A stretch of DNA of 60,799 nt from Verrucomicrobiales bacterium (GTDB lineage: Bacteria > Verrucomicrobiota > Verrucomicrobiia > Verrucomicrobiales > DEV007): positions 1 through 60,799 of the forward strand of contig JAEUHI010000034.1 of NCBI GenBank assembly GCA_016795385.1, given 5' to 3'. The notes under the pieces are model-generated. The model made no database searches. It worked only from the letters and a program-made list of their open reading frames with translations, and was not told the origin of the DNA. Both the position numbers and the translations under genes were made by a program. Below, in pieces: positions 24,251 to 33,517 of this stretch (within the stretch, counting starts at the first letter, position 1; every line of letters begins with the position of its first letter).

Positions 24251-25315
24251 ATGGGGACGCCCATGACTTTTGGTCGTCTCCATTTCTCCACCGCCGCCCT
24301 CTCACCCACCCTCGCTCTGGCGATGGGCGGCATCTGGCTGGCTGGCTTTTTCGGCGGCTGCCAGACGAATGAGCCGGTGTCGTATCAGACACCCCCGCAG
24401 GCTGCCTCGCTGCCCGCGACGAACGCTCCCTATCCCGATCCCATCGGCATCGCTCCGACCGGAGGCGCGGGATCGGCGGCATTCGGCTCCGCTGTCTCCG
24501 CCCCGGGCACGGTCGTCCCCGGCCAACCGACTCCCATTTCCTTGAATGGCTCACCGGCCCCGACGGTCACGCCTTCGGCACCCGGAGTTCCCAAGGTCAC
24601 CGCCAAAGCGGCCATCCTCGTCGATGGCTTTGGCCGCGTCCTTTTCGAGCGCAACGCCGACGCCCGCCTTCCCGCCGCGAGCACCCAGAAACTGCTCGTC
24701 GGTCTTCTCGTCGCCGAGCGGGGTGGGCTCAGCACTCCCGTCACCATCGCCGAACCCGATACCTGGGCCGAGCCGACCGTGATGGGGATCAAACCCGGCG
24801 AGGTCTATACCCGCGACCAACTCCTCCACGCCGTCCTCATCCGCAGCTGCAACGACATCGCCCGGGCTCTCGGACGCGATCATTCCGGCAGCGAGGCCGC
24901 TTTTGTGGCGAGCATGAACGCGAAGGCCCGCCAACTGGGCATGACGAATTCCTACTTCACGAATTCCAACGGACTCCCCTCGCCTCCCGGCCAGTACTCC
25001 ACTGCACGCGACCTCGCCAAACTCGGCATGGCCGCGCTGCGCAATCCCACCCTCCGCGAGATCTGTTCGACCCGCAGCTACACCTTCCGCCTCGCCAATG
25101 GCTCGGTCCGCACTCTCACCAACACCAACCAAGTCCTGCACCACTTCCCCTATTGCACGGGACTCAAGACCGGCACGACCAACGCCGCCGGCAAATGCCT
25201 CGTCTCCTCCGCGACCGCGAACGGCAAGACCGTCGTCGCCGTGATGCTCGGCAGCAGCAGCCCCGCCGTCTGGCAGGAGTCCGAGGCACTGCTGAAATAC
25301 GGTCTGGGGATGTGA
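24251..25315 (+). CDS. D-alanyl-D-alanine carboxypeptidase (PBP5-like, S11), probable lipoprotein
   Basis: 354 residues. An alternative start at 24263 (MTFGRLH) gives a slightly cleaner N-terminus. A hydrophobic segment (LALAMGGIWLAGFFGGCQ) ends in a possible lipobox Cys. The penicillin-binding motifs are all present: SxxK in AASTQKLL, SxN as SCN in IRSCNDIAR, and KTG in GLKTGTT. It trims peptidoglycan side chains at the cell envelope. It follows the TPR gene by 34 bp on the same strand and may be cotranscribed with it. Confidence 0.9.
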   Translation: MGTPMTFGRLHFSTAALSPTLALAMGGIWLAGFFGGCQTNEPVSYQTPPQAASLPATNAPYPDPIGIAPTGGAGSAAFGSAVSAPGTVVPGQPTPISLNGSPAPTVTPSAPGVPKVTAKAAILVDGFGRVLFERNADARLPAASTQKLLVGLLVAERGGLSTPVTIAEPDTWAEPTVMGIKPGEVYTRDQLLHAVLIRSCNDIARALGRDHSGSEAAFVASMNAKARQLGMTNSYFTNSNGLPSPPGQYSTARDLAKLGMAALRNPTLREICSTRSYTFRLANGSVRTLTNTNQVLHHFPYCTGLKTGTTNAAGKCLVSSATANGKTVVAVMLGSSSPAVWQESEALLKYGLGM

Positions 25316-25337
25316 GTGATCCGGGAGCACCACCCGC

Positions 25338-26966
25338 TCACTTCGGGCGGTTCTTCACCAAGGAGATCACGCGATCGATCTGGCCGTCGACCGTCGAGCT
25401 CGCCTGAATCCACGCCCGCACCGTGGCGCGGCTCGATTTCTCCTTCCCTTTGGCACGGATCTCATGGTGGTAAAGGCGGAAGGATCCCGGTGCGATTGAA
25501 TCGGTCTGATGAACACCGGATTTGACCGCGCCAGTGACGTTGCGGCGCCCTCCGGTGGTGAGAAACACGGAGAGATCAAAACGCGCATGCCGGCCAAGCG
25601 CTTTTACGGCGCAAGTCTCCGCGACGTTTCCGTCGTTCTCGAGTCGGACGAAGGTCCGGATCTTTTTCCCGTTCACGCTCGTTTCCGTCTGGATCTGTCC
25701 GGAACCGGAGGCGTTGTAGAGATTGTTCCCGCGCGTGGCGGAGGCATTCTTTCCGATCCGCAGATCGGGGAAATGGCGGTCCGCGTCGAAGGCGACGACA
25801 CGGTGGTTGCCCGAGTCGGCGACCCAGACGCGACCGTCGATCCCTGTCCCCACGCCAAAGGAGCTGTCGAGGCTGGTGACCGGATCGAAATCGGCGTAGG
25901 CGAGGCGGCGCTCGGAGGCGCCAACGACTTTTTCGGTAAAGCTCTCCTGTCCGATGAGTTGGTCGGCGGGTGAAAATCCGGGGAGATCCACCGCGCCCGT
26001 GAATCCGACGACGCGGCTGTTGAGCAGGTCGGCGACCCAGAGCCGCCCCTCGCGGTCGATCGCCACATCGAAGGGCCGTGAGAACCGTTGCGTGGATACG
26101 CCGAAGGTGCTCGCGGTGAAATTCTCCTGCCCCAGCACCGAACTGGCATTGGCTCCGTTGGAGAGGGTGCCCGCGTCGTCAAAGCGCAGGACCCGGTGGT
26201 TGAAGGCGTCGGCGACATAGAGATTTCCGTCGGCATCCACCGCGATCCCCCGCGGCCCCTCCATCCCGTCACGCGTGGTCCGGTCGGTGAGATCGGTGAA
26301 GTTGGGCTGGCCAAGGACGAAGGAAGCATTCGCCCCGTTCGCGAGCGTGGCCGCATCGTGAAAGGCGAGGACGCGGTGCGCGAGCGCCTCCGAGACATAG
26401 AGCGTCCCCGCGGCATCGACCGCGACACCGAAGGGCGATGTCATGACCGAGCGGGACGAAGGCGAGGCTTCGGTGACAAAATCGATCTGCCCGAGGACGC
26501 CGTCCGCGGGTGCTCCGCTTTCTTTTTCCGAAGCCGCGTCGAAGCGCAGGACGCGTCCGTTGAAGGTATCCGCGACCCAGAGACGGCCTTCGTGATCGAC
26601 GGTGGCCTGTCGGGGATTCGAGAACTTCGTGGCCGAGCGTCCGGGGCTGGTGGCACCGAAGCCCGGCTGACCGAGGACGATCTCCGGTGCGCTGCCATTT
26701 TGGAGGCTGGCAAAAGCGGCATAGCGGAGGACCCGGTGGTTCGCGTAGTCGACGACAAACACTTTCCCGGTCGTGGGATCGACCGCGACATCCGAGGGCC
26801 GCCGCATGCCGGTGTTGCCTGCTCCTTCACCGTTGGCGGTGAAGTCCGCTTGTCCCAGAACGAGGCGCGCCTCCGGATTCAGACGCCAGGCTTCCCCCGC
26901 CCGAAGCGGAGAAGCCAGCAACACGACCGTGACAAAGACATTCCCAAAGAAACACGCGAACTTCAT
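25338..26966 (-). CDS. Secreted NHL-repeat beta-propeller protein, paralogue 1
   Basis: 542 residues with a signal peptide (MKFACFFGNVFVTVVLLASPLRA). Residues about 35-370 are NHL repeats of the type GxLYVADxxNHRVLRFD (VFVVDYANHRVLRYA, LYVADAFNHRVLRFD), alternating with VLGQxxF blades. The last 150 residues form a separate domain beginning NNLYNASGSGQIQTETS and ending ISLVKNRPK. The same architecture is found in the two genes upstream on the same strand. NHL propellers bind protein or glycan partners; the ligand is unknown. Confidence 0.85.
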   Translation of the reverse strand: MKFACFFGNVFVTVVLLASPLRAGEAWRLNPEARLVLGQADFTANGEGAGNTGMRRPSDVAVDPTTGKVFVVDYANHRVLRYAAFASLQNGSAPEIVLGQPGFGATSPGRSATKFSNPRQATVDHEGRLWVADTFNGRVLRFDAASEKESGAPADGVLGQIDFVTEASPSSRSVMTSPFGVAVDAAGTLYVSEALAHRVLAFHDAATLANGANASFVLGQPNFTDLTDRTTRDGMEGPRGIAVDADGNLYVADAFNHRVLRFDDAGTLSNGANASSVLGQENFTASTFGVSTQRFSRPFDVAIDREGRLWVADLLNSRVVGFTGAVDLPGFSPADQLIGQESFTEKVVGASERRLAYADFDPVTSLDSSFGVGTGIDGRVWVADSGNHRVVAFDADRHFPDLRIGKNASATRGNNLYNASGSGQIQTETSVNGKKIRTFVRLENDGNVAETCAVKALGRHARFDLSVFLTTGGRRNVTGAVKSGVHQTDSIAPGSFRLYHHEIRAKGKEKSSRATVRAWIQASSTVDGQIDRVISLVKNRPK

Positions 26967-27029
26967 GCATCGGGATTCACCCGATCCACTCCGACCTTAC
27001 CGCAAAGGTTGACGAAATTTTCCGCCGGT

Positions 27030-28724
27030 TCACTTCCTCGTTTTCACCGTACCCTTGACGCGGTCGGTGCCTCCACCGCGGAGGGAAACGAAGTCGAGCG
27101 ACATCCGCCACAGCTTCACCTTGTTTTTGGTCGAGGCTTTGGGTTTCACCTCGATGAGGTATTCGCGATCCTGATCGACCAGGATGGCGCGTTCGATGAA
27201 TCCCCGGGTCTTCACGTCACCGCTGATGTTCCGCTTTCCGTTTTTCATCGAGAAATACTTCACCTTGAAGTCCTTGTCGCCCGGCGAACCGAGGACGCGG
27301 AAATCATCGGCGTATTCACCATCGTTGTCCGCACCGGCGAACATCACGGCCTTCTTCCGCTTTTCGGAAAAGACCGTCACCTTCTGTCCGGCGCCGGTGA
27401 GATTGTAGAGCTGGTTGCCCTTCAGATTCGTCTCCTTCGTGCCGACCGAGCCGTCGCTGCGATAGGAATCGGCATCGGGAGTGAAACGGCTCACCCGGTG
27501 GCCTCCGGTCGCGTCCCCCTTTTCCGCCACCCAGAGATCGCCATAGGCCGAGGTCTCCAGATCACGGGGCGCGGTCAGACCCGAGGCGGTGCTGTTGGCT
27601 CCGTTCGTTTCGAAATCCGCTTGCCCGAGCACGCCGTTGGCCGCTGGCGGAGTCAATTCGCTATCATTGGCATTTGCCGTAGCCGTGGCGATGGGCGTGT
27701 CGAACCGCACGACCCGGTGATTGATCTCCTCCGCCACCCAGAGAGCCCCGAGGGAATCCACCGCCAGTCCCCGCGGTCCCCAGAATCGATCGGCGCGTAT
27801 TTCCGGAGCGGCGTTGGTGGTGAAATTGACCTGTCCCAGCACCCCGTCGGCATTCGCCCCGTTCGCCTTTGAAGCGGGATCCTCGAAGTAAAGCACGCGC
27901 TGGTTCACCCCGTCGGAGACCCAGAGATTTCCGGCGGGATCGAGGGCGAGTTTCCAAGGTTGATTCAGCCCGTTGCGCACCGGCGTGCCGCTGCCCCGAT
28001 TCGTCTGCGAAAGCCCGAACCCGGATTGGCCGAGCACGCCGTCGGCGAGAGCGAGATTGTCGCCGCTGTCATCGGCATTGGCAACGGCGTCGGCCGCCCC
28101 GTTGTCAAATCGAAGGATGCGATGATTCTGCCAATCAGCGACCCAGACCCGGCCCGATCCATCGACCGCGACATCCTGCGGTTGGCGCAATTGTCCTTCG
28201 CTGTTTCCCGCCGCGGTCACGTCGAAAGTCGCCGAGCCGATGAGCCCATCGGCGTTGACGCCGCTCGCGCGACCCGCGGCATTCAGAAACATGACGAGCC
28301 GGTTGTTCGAGCTGTCCGCGACCCAGAGATTTCCCGCGCGATCGACGAAAATTCCCGCCGGAGTGTTGAGCTTGTTCCTCTGGCTCCCGGAGGTGACCGC
28401 GGCGAAATTCGTCTGACCAAAGACCGCCTCGGCCGCCCCTCCGATGACAAAAGCAGTGGGAGAAGCGTAGCGGAGCACGCGGTGATTCAGGGTATCGCAG
28501 ACAAAAAACTTCCCGCTGGTGGGATCCAACGCCACACCCTGGGGCGAGTTCAGCGTTGCCGCAGTGGGCTGGGAGCCGCCCTGGTTGTCGGAGCCCGAGG
28601 TAAAATCCGGCTGACCGATCACGCTCGCCGCCGCTTTGCCATCGGTCCATCCCGCCCTCGCCCCGGAGGCCGGCATCCCTGTCAAAATGCCGGCCATCAG
28701 CACCACTCTGCCCCATCTCATCAT
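27030..28724 (-). CDS. Secreted NHL-repeat beta-propeller protein, paralogue 2
   Basis: 564 residues with a signal peptide (MRWGRVVLMAGILTGMPASGARA). The propeller (about 40-430) has blades such as VWVADWQNHRILRFDNG and LWVAEEINHRVVRFDTP, again alternating with VLGQxxF segments. The C-terminal domain begins NQLYNLTGAGQKVTVFSEKR and ends RVKGTVKTRK. It is 63 bp from paralogue 1 and 61 bp from paralogue 3, all in one direction, so the three are likely one transcript or a tandem amplification. Confidence 0.85.
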   Translation of the reverse strand: MMRWGRVVLMAGILTGMPASGARAGWTDGKAAASVIGQPDFTSGSDNQGGSQPTAATLNSPQGVALDPTSGKFFVCDTLNHRVLRYASPTAFVIGGAAEAVFGQTNFAAVTSGSQRNKLNTPAGIFVDRAGNLWVADSSNNRLVMFLNAAGRASGVNADGLIGSATFDVTAAGNSEGQLRQPQDVAVDGSGRVWVADWQNHRILRFDNGAADAVANADDSGDNLALADGVLGQSGFGLSQTNRGSGTPVRNGLNQPWKLALDPAGNLWVSDGVNQRVLYFEDPASKANGANADGVLGQVNFTTNAAPEIRADRFWGPRGLAVDSLGALWVAEEINHRVVRFDTPIATATANANDSELTPPAANGVLGQADFETNGANSTASGLTAPRDLETSAYGDLWVAEKGDATGGHRVSRFTPDADSYRSDGSVGTKETNLKGNQLYNLTGAGQKVTVFSEKRKKAVMFAGADNDGEYADDFRVLGSPGDKDFKVKYFSMKNGKRNISGDVKTRGFIERAILVDQDREYLIEVKPKASTKNKVKLWRMSLDFVSLRGGGTDRVKGTVKTRK

Positions 28725-28785
28725 GGGACGATCATCGAAATCTCCGGGAAAACTTCAAGCACGAACTCTCATGGCGCACCGCGGT

Positions 28786-30399
28786 TTACGGCCGGTTCTT
28801 CATCTCGCCGAGGACGCGGTCGCCCTCGCCGTCGGTCGTGGAAATGCCCTGGAACCAGGCTTTCACGGTGATCCGCTGGTCGCGGTTCTTTCCCTTGGGT
28901 TTCATCCGCAGCTCGTAGGTGCGGATCCCGCCGGGTGCGAGTGTTCCGGTCAAATGCGCGCCCGAAACGACCGCGGCAGTGAGATTCACCTTGCCACCCG
29001 AGAGGGAGAAATACCGATGGGTGGACTTCGAGCCTCCTCGGAGTCCCGAGACCCGGTATTCGTCCGGGACGTTGCCATCGTTGCCGACCCGCATGATGAA
29101 CTTCACTTCCTTTTTGTCCGTCGTCACCGATTTCTTCTGACCCGCGCCGCTCAGGTTCCGCAGATTTTCTCCGCGCTGGGAGGTGAGCTTTTCGCCGATG
29201 GTGAGATCGGGGAAATGGCGGTCTTTCACAAACACGACGACACGATGGGCCCCGAAGTCGGAGACATAGATCCGACCCACCGGATCGACCGCGATCCCCT
29301 GCGGCAAGACCATCCGATCGGCGGCGACGGCGAATCCGCTTGTCGTGAAATCGGGCTGTCCCACCACCCCCGCGGCGGGAACCGCTCCATCCAGCGTCCC
29401 GGGAGACTCGAAGCGCAGGGCCCGCTGATTGCCCGCATCCACCACCCAGAGATGGCCGTCCGGATCGAGTTCGAGGGCGGCGGGACCATTGAATCCCGTG
29501 GCGCTCGTCGCGGTCGCGTTGGTGACGTAGTTCGGTTGTCCGAGGACGGCACTGGCCTGGACGCCGGTCGAAAACAAGGCCGCATCATCAAAGCGGAGGA
29601 TGCGGTGATTCCCCCGATCGGCGACATAGAGCGTGCCCGCCGCGTCGATCGCGACATCGTTCGGGCTGTTCATCCGGTTGCGGGCGAGCCCGGCGGAGAA
29701 ACTGGTCTCGTTCGTCTGGCCGAAGACGATCGTACCCGCGCCACCGTTGGCGAGATTCGCCGCATCCGGATACATCACGACCCGACACGAGGTGACGTCG
29801 GCGACAAATAGATTTCCCGCCCCATCGACCGCGAGTCCCCGCGGCAGACGCATCCCGCTCGCTGACGTGACTTGTCCGTTGGAGATGAAATCCGCTTGAC
29901 CGATGACGCCGTTCGCAGCCGCTCCGGAGGCGAGATTCGCGGCATCGTCGAATCGCAGCACCCGCGCATTCCCAGAGTCCGAGACCCAGAGCCGACCTTC
30001 GTCATCGCAAGCCACGCCCTGCGGCGAACTCATCGCCGTGGCGGAGAGCCCCGCGATCCCGGGGCCGAATCCCGGCTGCCCCAGCACCGCCTCGGCCGCC
30101 GCGCCGTTGACGAGCGAGAGGTAGGAGGCGAAACGCACCACCCGGTGTTGTCCCGGCTCCGCCACAAAAACCTTTCCCGACACCGGATCGATCGCGATGC
30201 CCCAGGGACTGTCGAGCCTATCGTCTTCTCCCGCGCCTTCGTCGCTGCTGACAAAATCGACCTGCCCGAGGACACGCTCGGCTTCCGGACCATCGGTCCA
30301 GCGTTCCCCCGCGGCCGCGGCGGACACCCACCCTGTCAAAACCACCCATGCGACCACCGCGGCGCCCGCCCTCCTGTGAGAAAATTCGATTCGTTTCAT
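28786..30399 (-). CDS. Secreted NHL-repeat beta-propeller protein, paralogue 3
   Basis: 537 residues from the ATG at 30399, which begins a basic, hydrophobic signal peptide (KRIEFSHRRAGAAVVAWVVL). The longer open frame to 30744 overlaps the kinase gene and is rejected. Blades include VFVAEPGQHRVVRFASYL, LWVSDSGNARVLRFDDA and LYVADRGNHRILRFDDA. The C-terminal domain begins NLRNLSGAGQKKSVTTDKK and ends LGEMKNRP. It is the first gene of the tandem array, 31 bp downstream of the kinase gene. Confidence 0.85.
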   Translation of the reverse strand: MKRIEFSHRRAGAAVVAWVVLTGWVSAAAAGERWTDGPEAERVLGQVDFVSSDEGAGEDDRLDSPWGIAIDPVSGKVFVAEPGQHRVVRFASYLSLVNGAAAEAVLGQPGFGPGIAGLSATAMSSPQGVACDDEGRLWVSDSGNARVLRFDDAANLASGAAANGVIGQADFISNGQVTSASGMRLPRGLAVDGAGNLFVADVTSCRVVMYPDAANLANGGAGTIVFGQTNETSFSAGLARNRMNSPNDVAIDAAGTLYVADRGNHRILRFDDAALFSTGVQASAVLGQPNYVTNATATSATGFNGPAALELDPDGHLWVVDAGNQRALRFESPGTLDGAVPAAGVVGQPDFTTSGFAVAADRMVLPQGIAVDPVGRIYVSDFGAHRVVVFVKDRHFPDLTIGEKLTSQRGENLRNLSGAGQKKSVTTDKKEVKFIMRVGNDGNVPDEYRVSGLRGGSKSTHRYFSLSGGKVNLTAAVVSGAHLTGTLAPGGIRTYELRMKPKGKNRDQRITVKAWFQGISTTDGEGDRVLGEMKNRP

Positions 30400-30430
30400 C
30401 CTCACGGGATTCTCCGGAAGATCGAAACCC

Positions 30431-32662
30431 TTACTCGAAAGTTTCCCCCATCGATCCGAGGAGCCTGCCGCCCCTTCCTTCGAACGACAACTCGTTGTTC
30501 CACAAGGGAGCCCGCCCCGGACGATATTGCACGATCCAATCGACCCACTCCGATGCGTCCTGTCGCCCCAGGAACGATTCCCAATCGCGCTTCGCGAGGG
30601 CTCCGTCCCCCTCCCCTTGACGCTCCCCGCCCGCCGGGGCCGCGTCCCACTCGACCGCCCGCTCGCCGCCGACGGCGAGGAGCGATCCTTCATCTTCAAA
30701 AACAAATGCCTCCCGCACACTCCCCCCGTCCTGTTCCTTCGCACTCAGAAAAACATCACTGCTCTGCCAGAGATTGTTCCGCGACCGCACCGCCACTTTC
30801 ACCCCCGCGCCGTTCCGGCCGAGACGAAACGCGCCCGAACAGATCACCGTCGAATCGGCGATCTCCACCCCGATCGTTCCGGGAGCACCTGCGGCCGCGG
30901 GATCGGTCGCAACGACGTGGAGAAAACCTCCCCCCGCGAATCCCGTGTCCGAAAGCGTAATCGAAGTTTCCGTGCCCGGATTCCCCACCGCGAGGATGGC
31001 CTTTCCACCGCGATCCGTGAGGAACCGGCTCCGCGTCGCGACGAATTCCGATCCGCCTGACAAAAACACCAAGGCACCGCCCGTGACCGCGGTTCGGGAA
31101 TTCTGGAGCGGCTTCCGGATGGAGCAATCCTCCAAGACGAGACGGGCGTTCTCGATCTCGAGGAATCCTGACAAACTGCCAAGATCGCCCCGCGGACGAA
31201 GGTCGAGACCGACGAGTTTCAAGCCTCCGCCCTTCACCCGGATCGAGCCCGCTTTCGCCACCGGCGTGCCTCCCTTCACCGCCCCGTCGCCGACGATCTC
31301 GATCGTCCGGTCCGTCAGATCGGGCCAGGCGTCGGCAAAGAGCGCCTCGCCATTTCCCACCCGGATCGCCAAATCCCCGGGCACCGCGGCCAGCGCCGCG
31401 CCCACGGAAGCATGGGTACCGGGCCGTCCATCGATCGAGACTTTCTCCGCCCCCTTTCGCAGCAGTGCGTTCGTGCCGCGCCATCCCAGGGCCGCATCGG
31501 TGATCCAGGTGGCGAGGATCAGTCCAAAGCCGATCGCGAGCCCGGTCCGGAGGCGTCTTCCCGCCGCCGCACGTCGGGCCGTCGCGGCAGCTGATTCAAA
31601 AGAAACCACGAGAGCCCGCGCCGCCTCCTCCGCCGAGGCGGGACGGTTTCCAGGCTCCGGATCGGTCAGCCAGGCGATCCAACGCGAAGCCCAGGCAGGG
31701 AAAGACTTTTCCTCCAGCGCCGGTTTCTCCTCCGCCGAGCGGGGCAATCGCCCGCAAGCCATCTCCAGCGCGACCTTGCCGAGCGCATGGAGATCCGCCG
31801 CGACGCTGCCCGTCCCACCCGCCACGATCTCCGGAGCGGCGTAGCCCGGCGTGCCGACGAGACTGTCCGATCCATAGCCGTGATGCGCGGCCCGGGCGAG
31901 GCCAAAGTCCGCGAGCCATACCCCGGGACCGTCCCCTTCGAGCAAGACGTTCGCCGGTTTCACATCGCGGTGCAACACACCCGCCGCATGCGCCGCCGCG
32001 AGCGCTTCGGTGATCCGTTGCAAGACGCGCACCCATTCACCAGGATCAAAAGCTCCGCCTCCCGCGAGGCGATCCGCGAGCGTGCCACCCGAGACCAATG
32101 GCATCACATAACCCGCCACGCCGTCGTCCCCGCCACCGGGCGCAAAGACATCGTAGATCGGCAGGATCGACTCGTGCCGCAGCCCCGCCGCCGCCCGTGC
32201 TTCATCGAGGAACAAAGCGGCAATGCCCGGATGACCTTCGTATTCCGGTCGCAGCACCTTCACCGCCACCTCGCGCTCCAAGGCCGGATCCACCGCGCGG
32301 AAGACCGCTCCCATCGAGCCGGCGCCGAGCCATTCTTTCAATTCGAGACGGCCGATCCTGCCCGTGACAATGCGTCCCTCGATCGATTCGAGGAAGGGAA
32401 AACGTTTCCAATCCGGCATTCCCGCGACGCCGAAATCTTTCTCGAGAAGCGACCGCAAGGTCGGCAGGATCCGTTCATGCTCTCGACGGCATCCTGCCAA
32501 TCCGCGCACCAAGCCGCCATCGTCCGTCGCCGCGATCGCCTCGTCCATCGCCGCACGACAGATCTCGCATGCGTCGAGATGATCGGCCCAGGCCGGCTCG
32601 TCGGCAGGCACCTCCCGGCCCGTCGCCCAAGCCTGCAACACGGTTCGATCGGGACAATCCAT
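30431..32662 (-). CDS. Transmembrane Ser/Thr protein kinase with N-terminal zinc-finger-like segment and extracellular beta-helix-like domain
   Basis: 743 residues; the ATG at 32662 shares one base with the stop of the sigma-factor gene, and the longer frame upstream overlaps that gene. Residues 28-35 (HLDACEIC) form an H-x3-C-x2-C motif like the anti-sigma zinc finger. The kinase domain (about 105-360) has a glycine loop (LGAGSMGAVFRA), Lys135 (VAVK), HRDVKPAN (231-238), DFG (252-254) and an APE-like triad (APE, 276-278). One membrane helix sits at 373-390. The outer part (about 440-743) is repetitive and beta-rich, like a parallel beta-helix. Coupling to an ECF sigma gene suggests it controls that sigma factor. 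Confidence 0.9.
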   Translation of the reverse strand: MDCPDRTVLQAWATGREVPADEPAWADHLDACEICRAAMDEAIAATDDGGLVRGLAGCRREHERILPTLRSLLEKDFGVAGMPDWKRFPFLESIEGRIVTGRIGRLELKEWLGAGSMGAVFRAVDPALEREVAVKVLRPEYEGHPGIAALFLDEARAAAGLRHESILPIYDVFAPGGGDDGVAGYVMPLVSGGTLADRLAGGGAFDPGEWVRVLQRITEALAAAHAAGVLHRDVKPANVLLEGDGPGVWLADFGLARAAHHGYGSDSLVGTPGYAAPEIVAGGTGSVAADLHALGKVALEMACGRLPRSAEEKPALEEKSFPAWASRWIAWLTDPEPGNRPASAEEAARALVVSFESAAATARRAAAGRRLRTGLAIGFGLILATWITDAALGWRGTNALLRKGAEKVSIDGRPGTHASVGAALAAVPGDLAIRVGNGEALFADAWPDLTDRTIEIVGDGAVKGGTPVAKAGSIRVKGGGLKLVGLDLRPRGDLGSLSGFLEIENARLVLEDCSIRKPLQNSRTAVTGGALVFLSGGSEFVATRSRFLTDRGGKAILAVGNPGTETSITLSDTGFAGGGFLHVVATDPAAAGAPGTIGVEIADSTVICSGAFRLGRNGAGVKVAVRSRNNLWQSSDVFLSAKEQDGGSVREAFVFEDEGSLLAVGGERAVEWDAAPAGGERQGEGDGALAKRDWESFLGRQDASEWVDWIVQYRPGRAPLWNNELSFEGRGGRLLGSMGETFE

Positions 32663-33285
32663 CACCTTTCTCCCGTCTCGCGTGCCCATTCCCGTTCGAT
32701 CATCTCCGCCGCCTCGCGCACCCGCGCGAGCACCCGCGAACGCCGCACGTAGAGCGTGCCCAGCGCGATGCCGAGATCCGCCGCGACCTTGGCCGCCTCC
32801 TCGTCGAGCACCGCGGTGCGCCAGAAGGCCGTCCACATCCCGGGGTCGCACGAGGCCTCGACCCGCTCGGCTGCCTTCGCGAAAATCTGGCGGCGGTATT
32901 CCAGCTCCCATTCCTCGCGCAGGCGCTCCTCCGCCGACGCGCCGAGATCGCCCTCCGCCCCGCGCATCAGCTCCGAACCGCCCTCCAGCACCGGACGACG
33001 CCCGGCGTGGCGCAGACGGTTCAGCAATACATGCCGCGCGATCTGGAACAACCACGATCGGAAGGTGCCAAGCGAGGGATCGTAATCGAGCCGGCCGATC
33101 GACTTCGTCACCCGCAGCATCACCTCCTGCAGGAAATCATCCGCCTCATCCACCGGAACTCCCCGCCGGAGACCGAAGCCATAGACGAGCGGCCCGTAGT
33201 CAGCCACGAATCGTTCCCACGCCGCCGCGTCATCCGGCTCGCGCAGTCGGATCAGCAAGGAGAGTCGGGTATCGGGAATCGCCAC
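32662..33285 (-). CDS. ECF-type RNA polymerase sigma factor
   Basis: 207 residues from a GTG at 33285, chosen because related PVC sigma factors begin with a short form of (M)IPDTRLSLLIRLREP. The frame is open to an ATG at 33399 and that longer form cannot be excluded. Region 2 holds YGPLVYGFGLRRG and DEADDFLQEVMLRVT with LDYDPSLGTFRSWLFQIARH. Region 4 holds AAKVAADLGIALGTLYVRRSRVLARVRE. It directs RNA polymerase to an unknown regulon. The downstream kinase gene shares one base with its stop, so the two are made together. Confidence 0.88.
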   Translation of the reverse strand: MAIPDTRLSLLIRLREPDDAAAWERFVADYGPLVYGFGLRRGVPVDEADDFLQEVMLRVTKSIGRLDYDPSLGTFRSWLFQIARHVLLNRLRHAGRRPVLEGGSELMRGAEGDLGASAEERLREEWELEYRRQIFAKAAERVEASCDPGMWTAFWRTAVLDEEAAKVAADLGIALGTLYVRRSRVLARVREAAEMIEREWARETGER

Positions 33286-33517
33286 GCGGGATCGGGGAAG
33301 GTCTCGCGCAAAGACTAACCGACCCACCCAAGGCCGCAAGTTTCCAAACCGCTCCACGAGGGACGGCGAGGGCATGGCCAGGGAAAGAGCGGGCGACATT
33401 TCCGGGGATTCACCGCGCCCGGGGAAACCTTACCGGGAAATGTGCTCCCATCTTCATGACGCCAATGCGCCGGATTCGGAGGCTGTATTCTCCCGGAGGA
33501 TCTGATGCAATATCGTG

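Noticed and set aside
26088..27872. 594-residue plus-strand frame opposite two NHL genes
   Set aside because: Crosses two well-defined minus-strand genes and their gap; no start context or motif.
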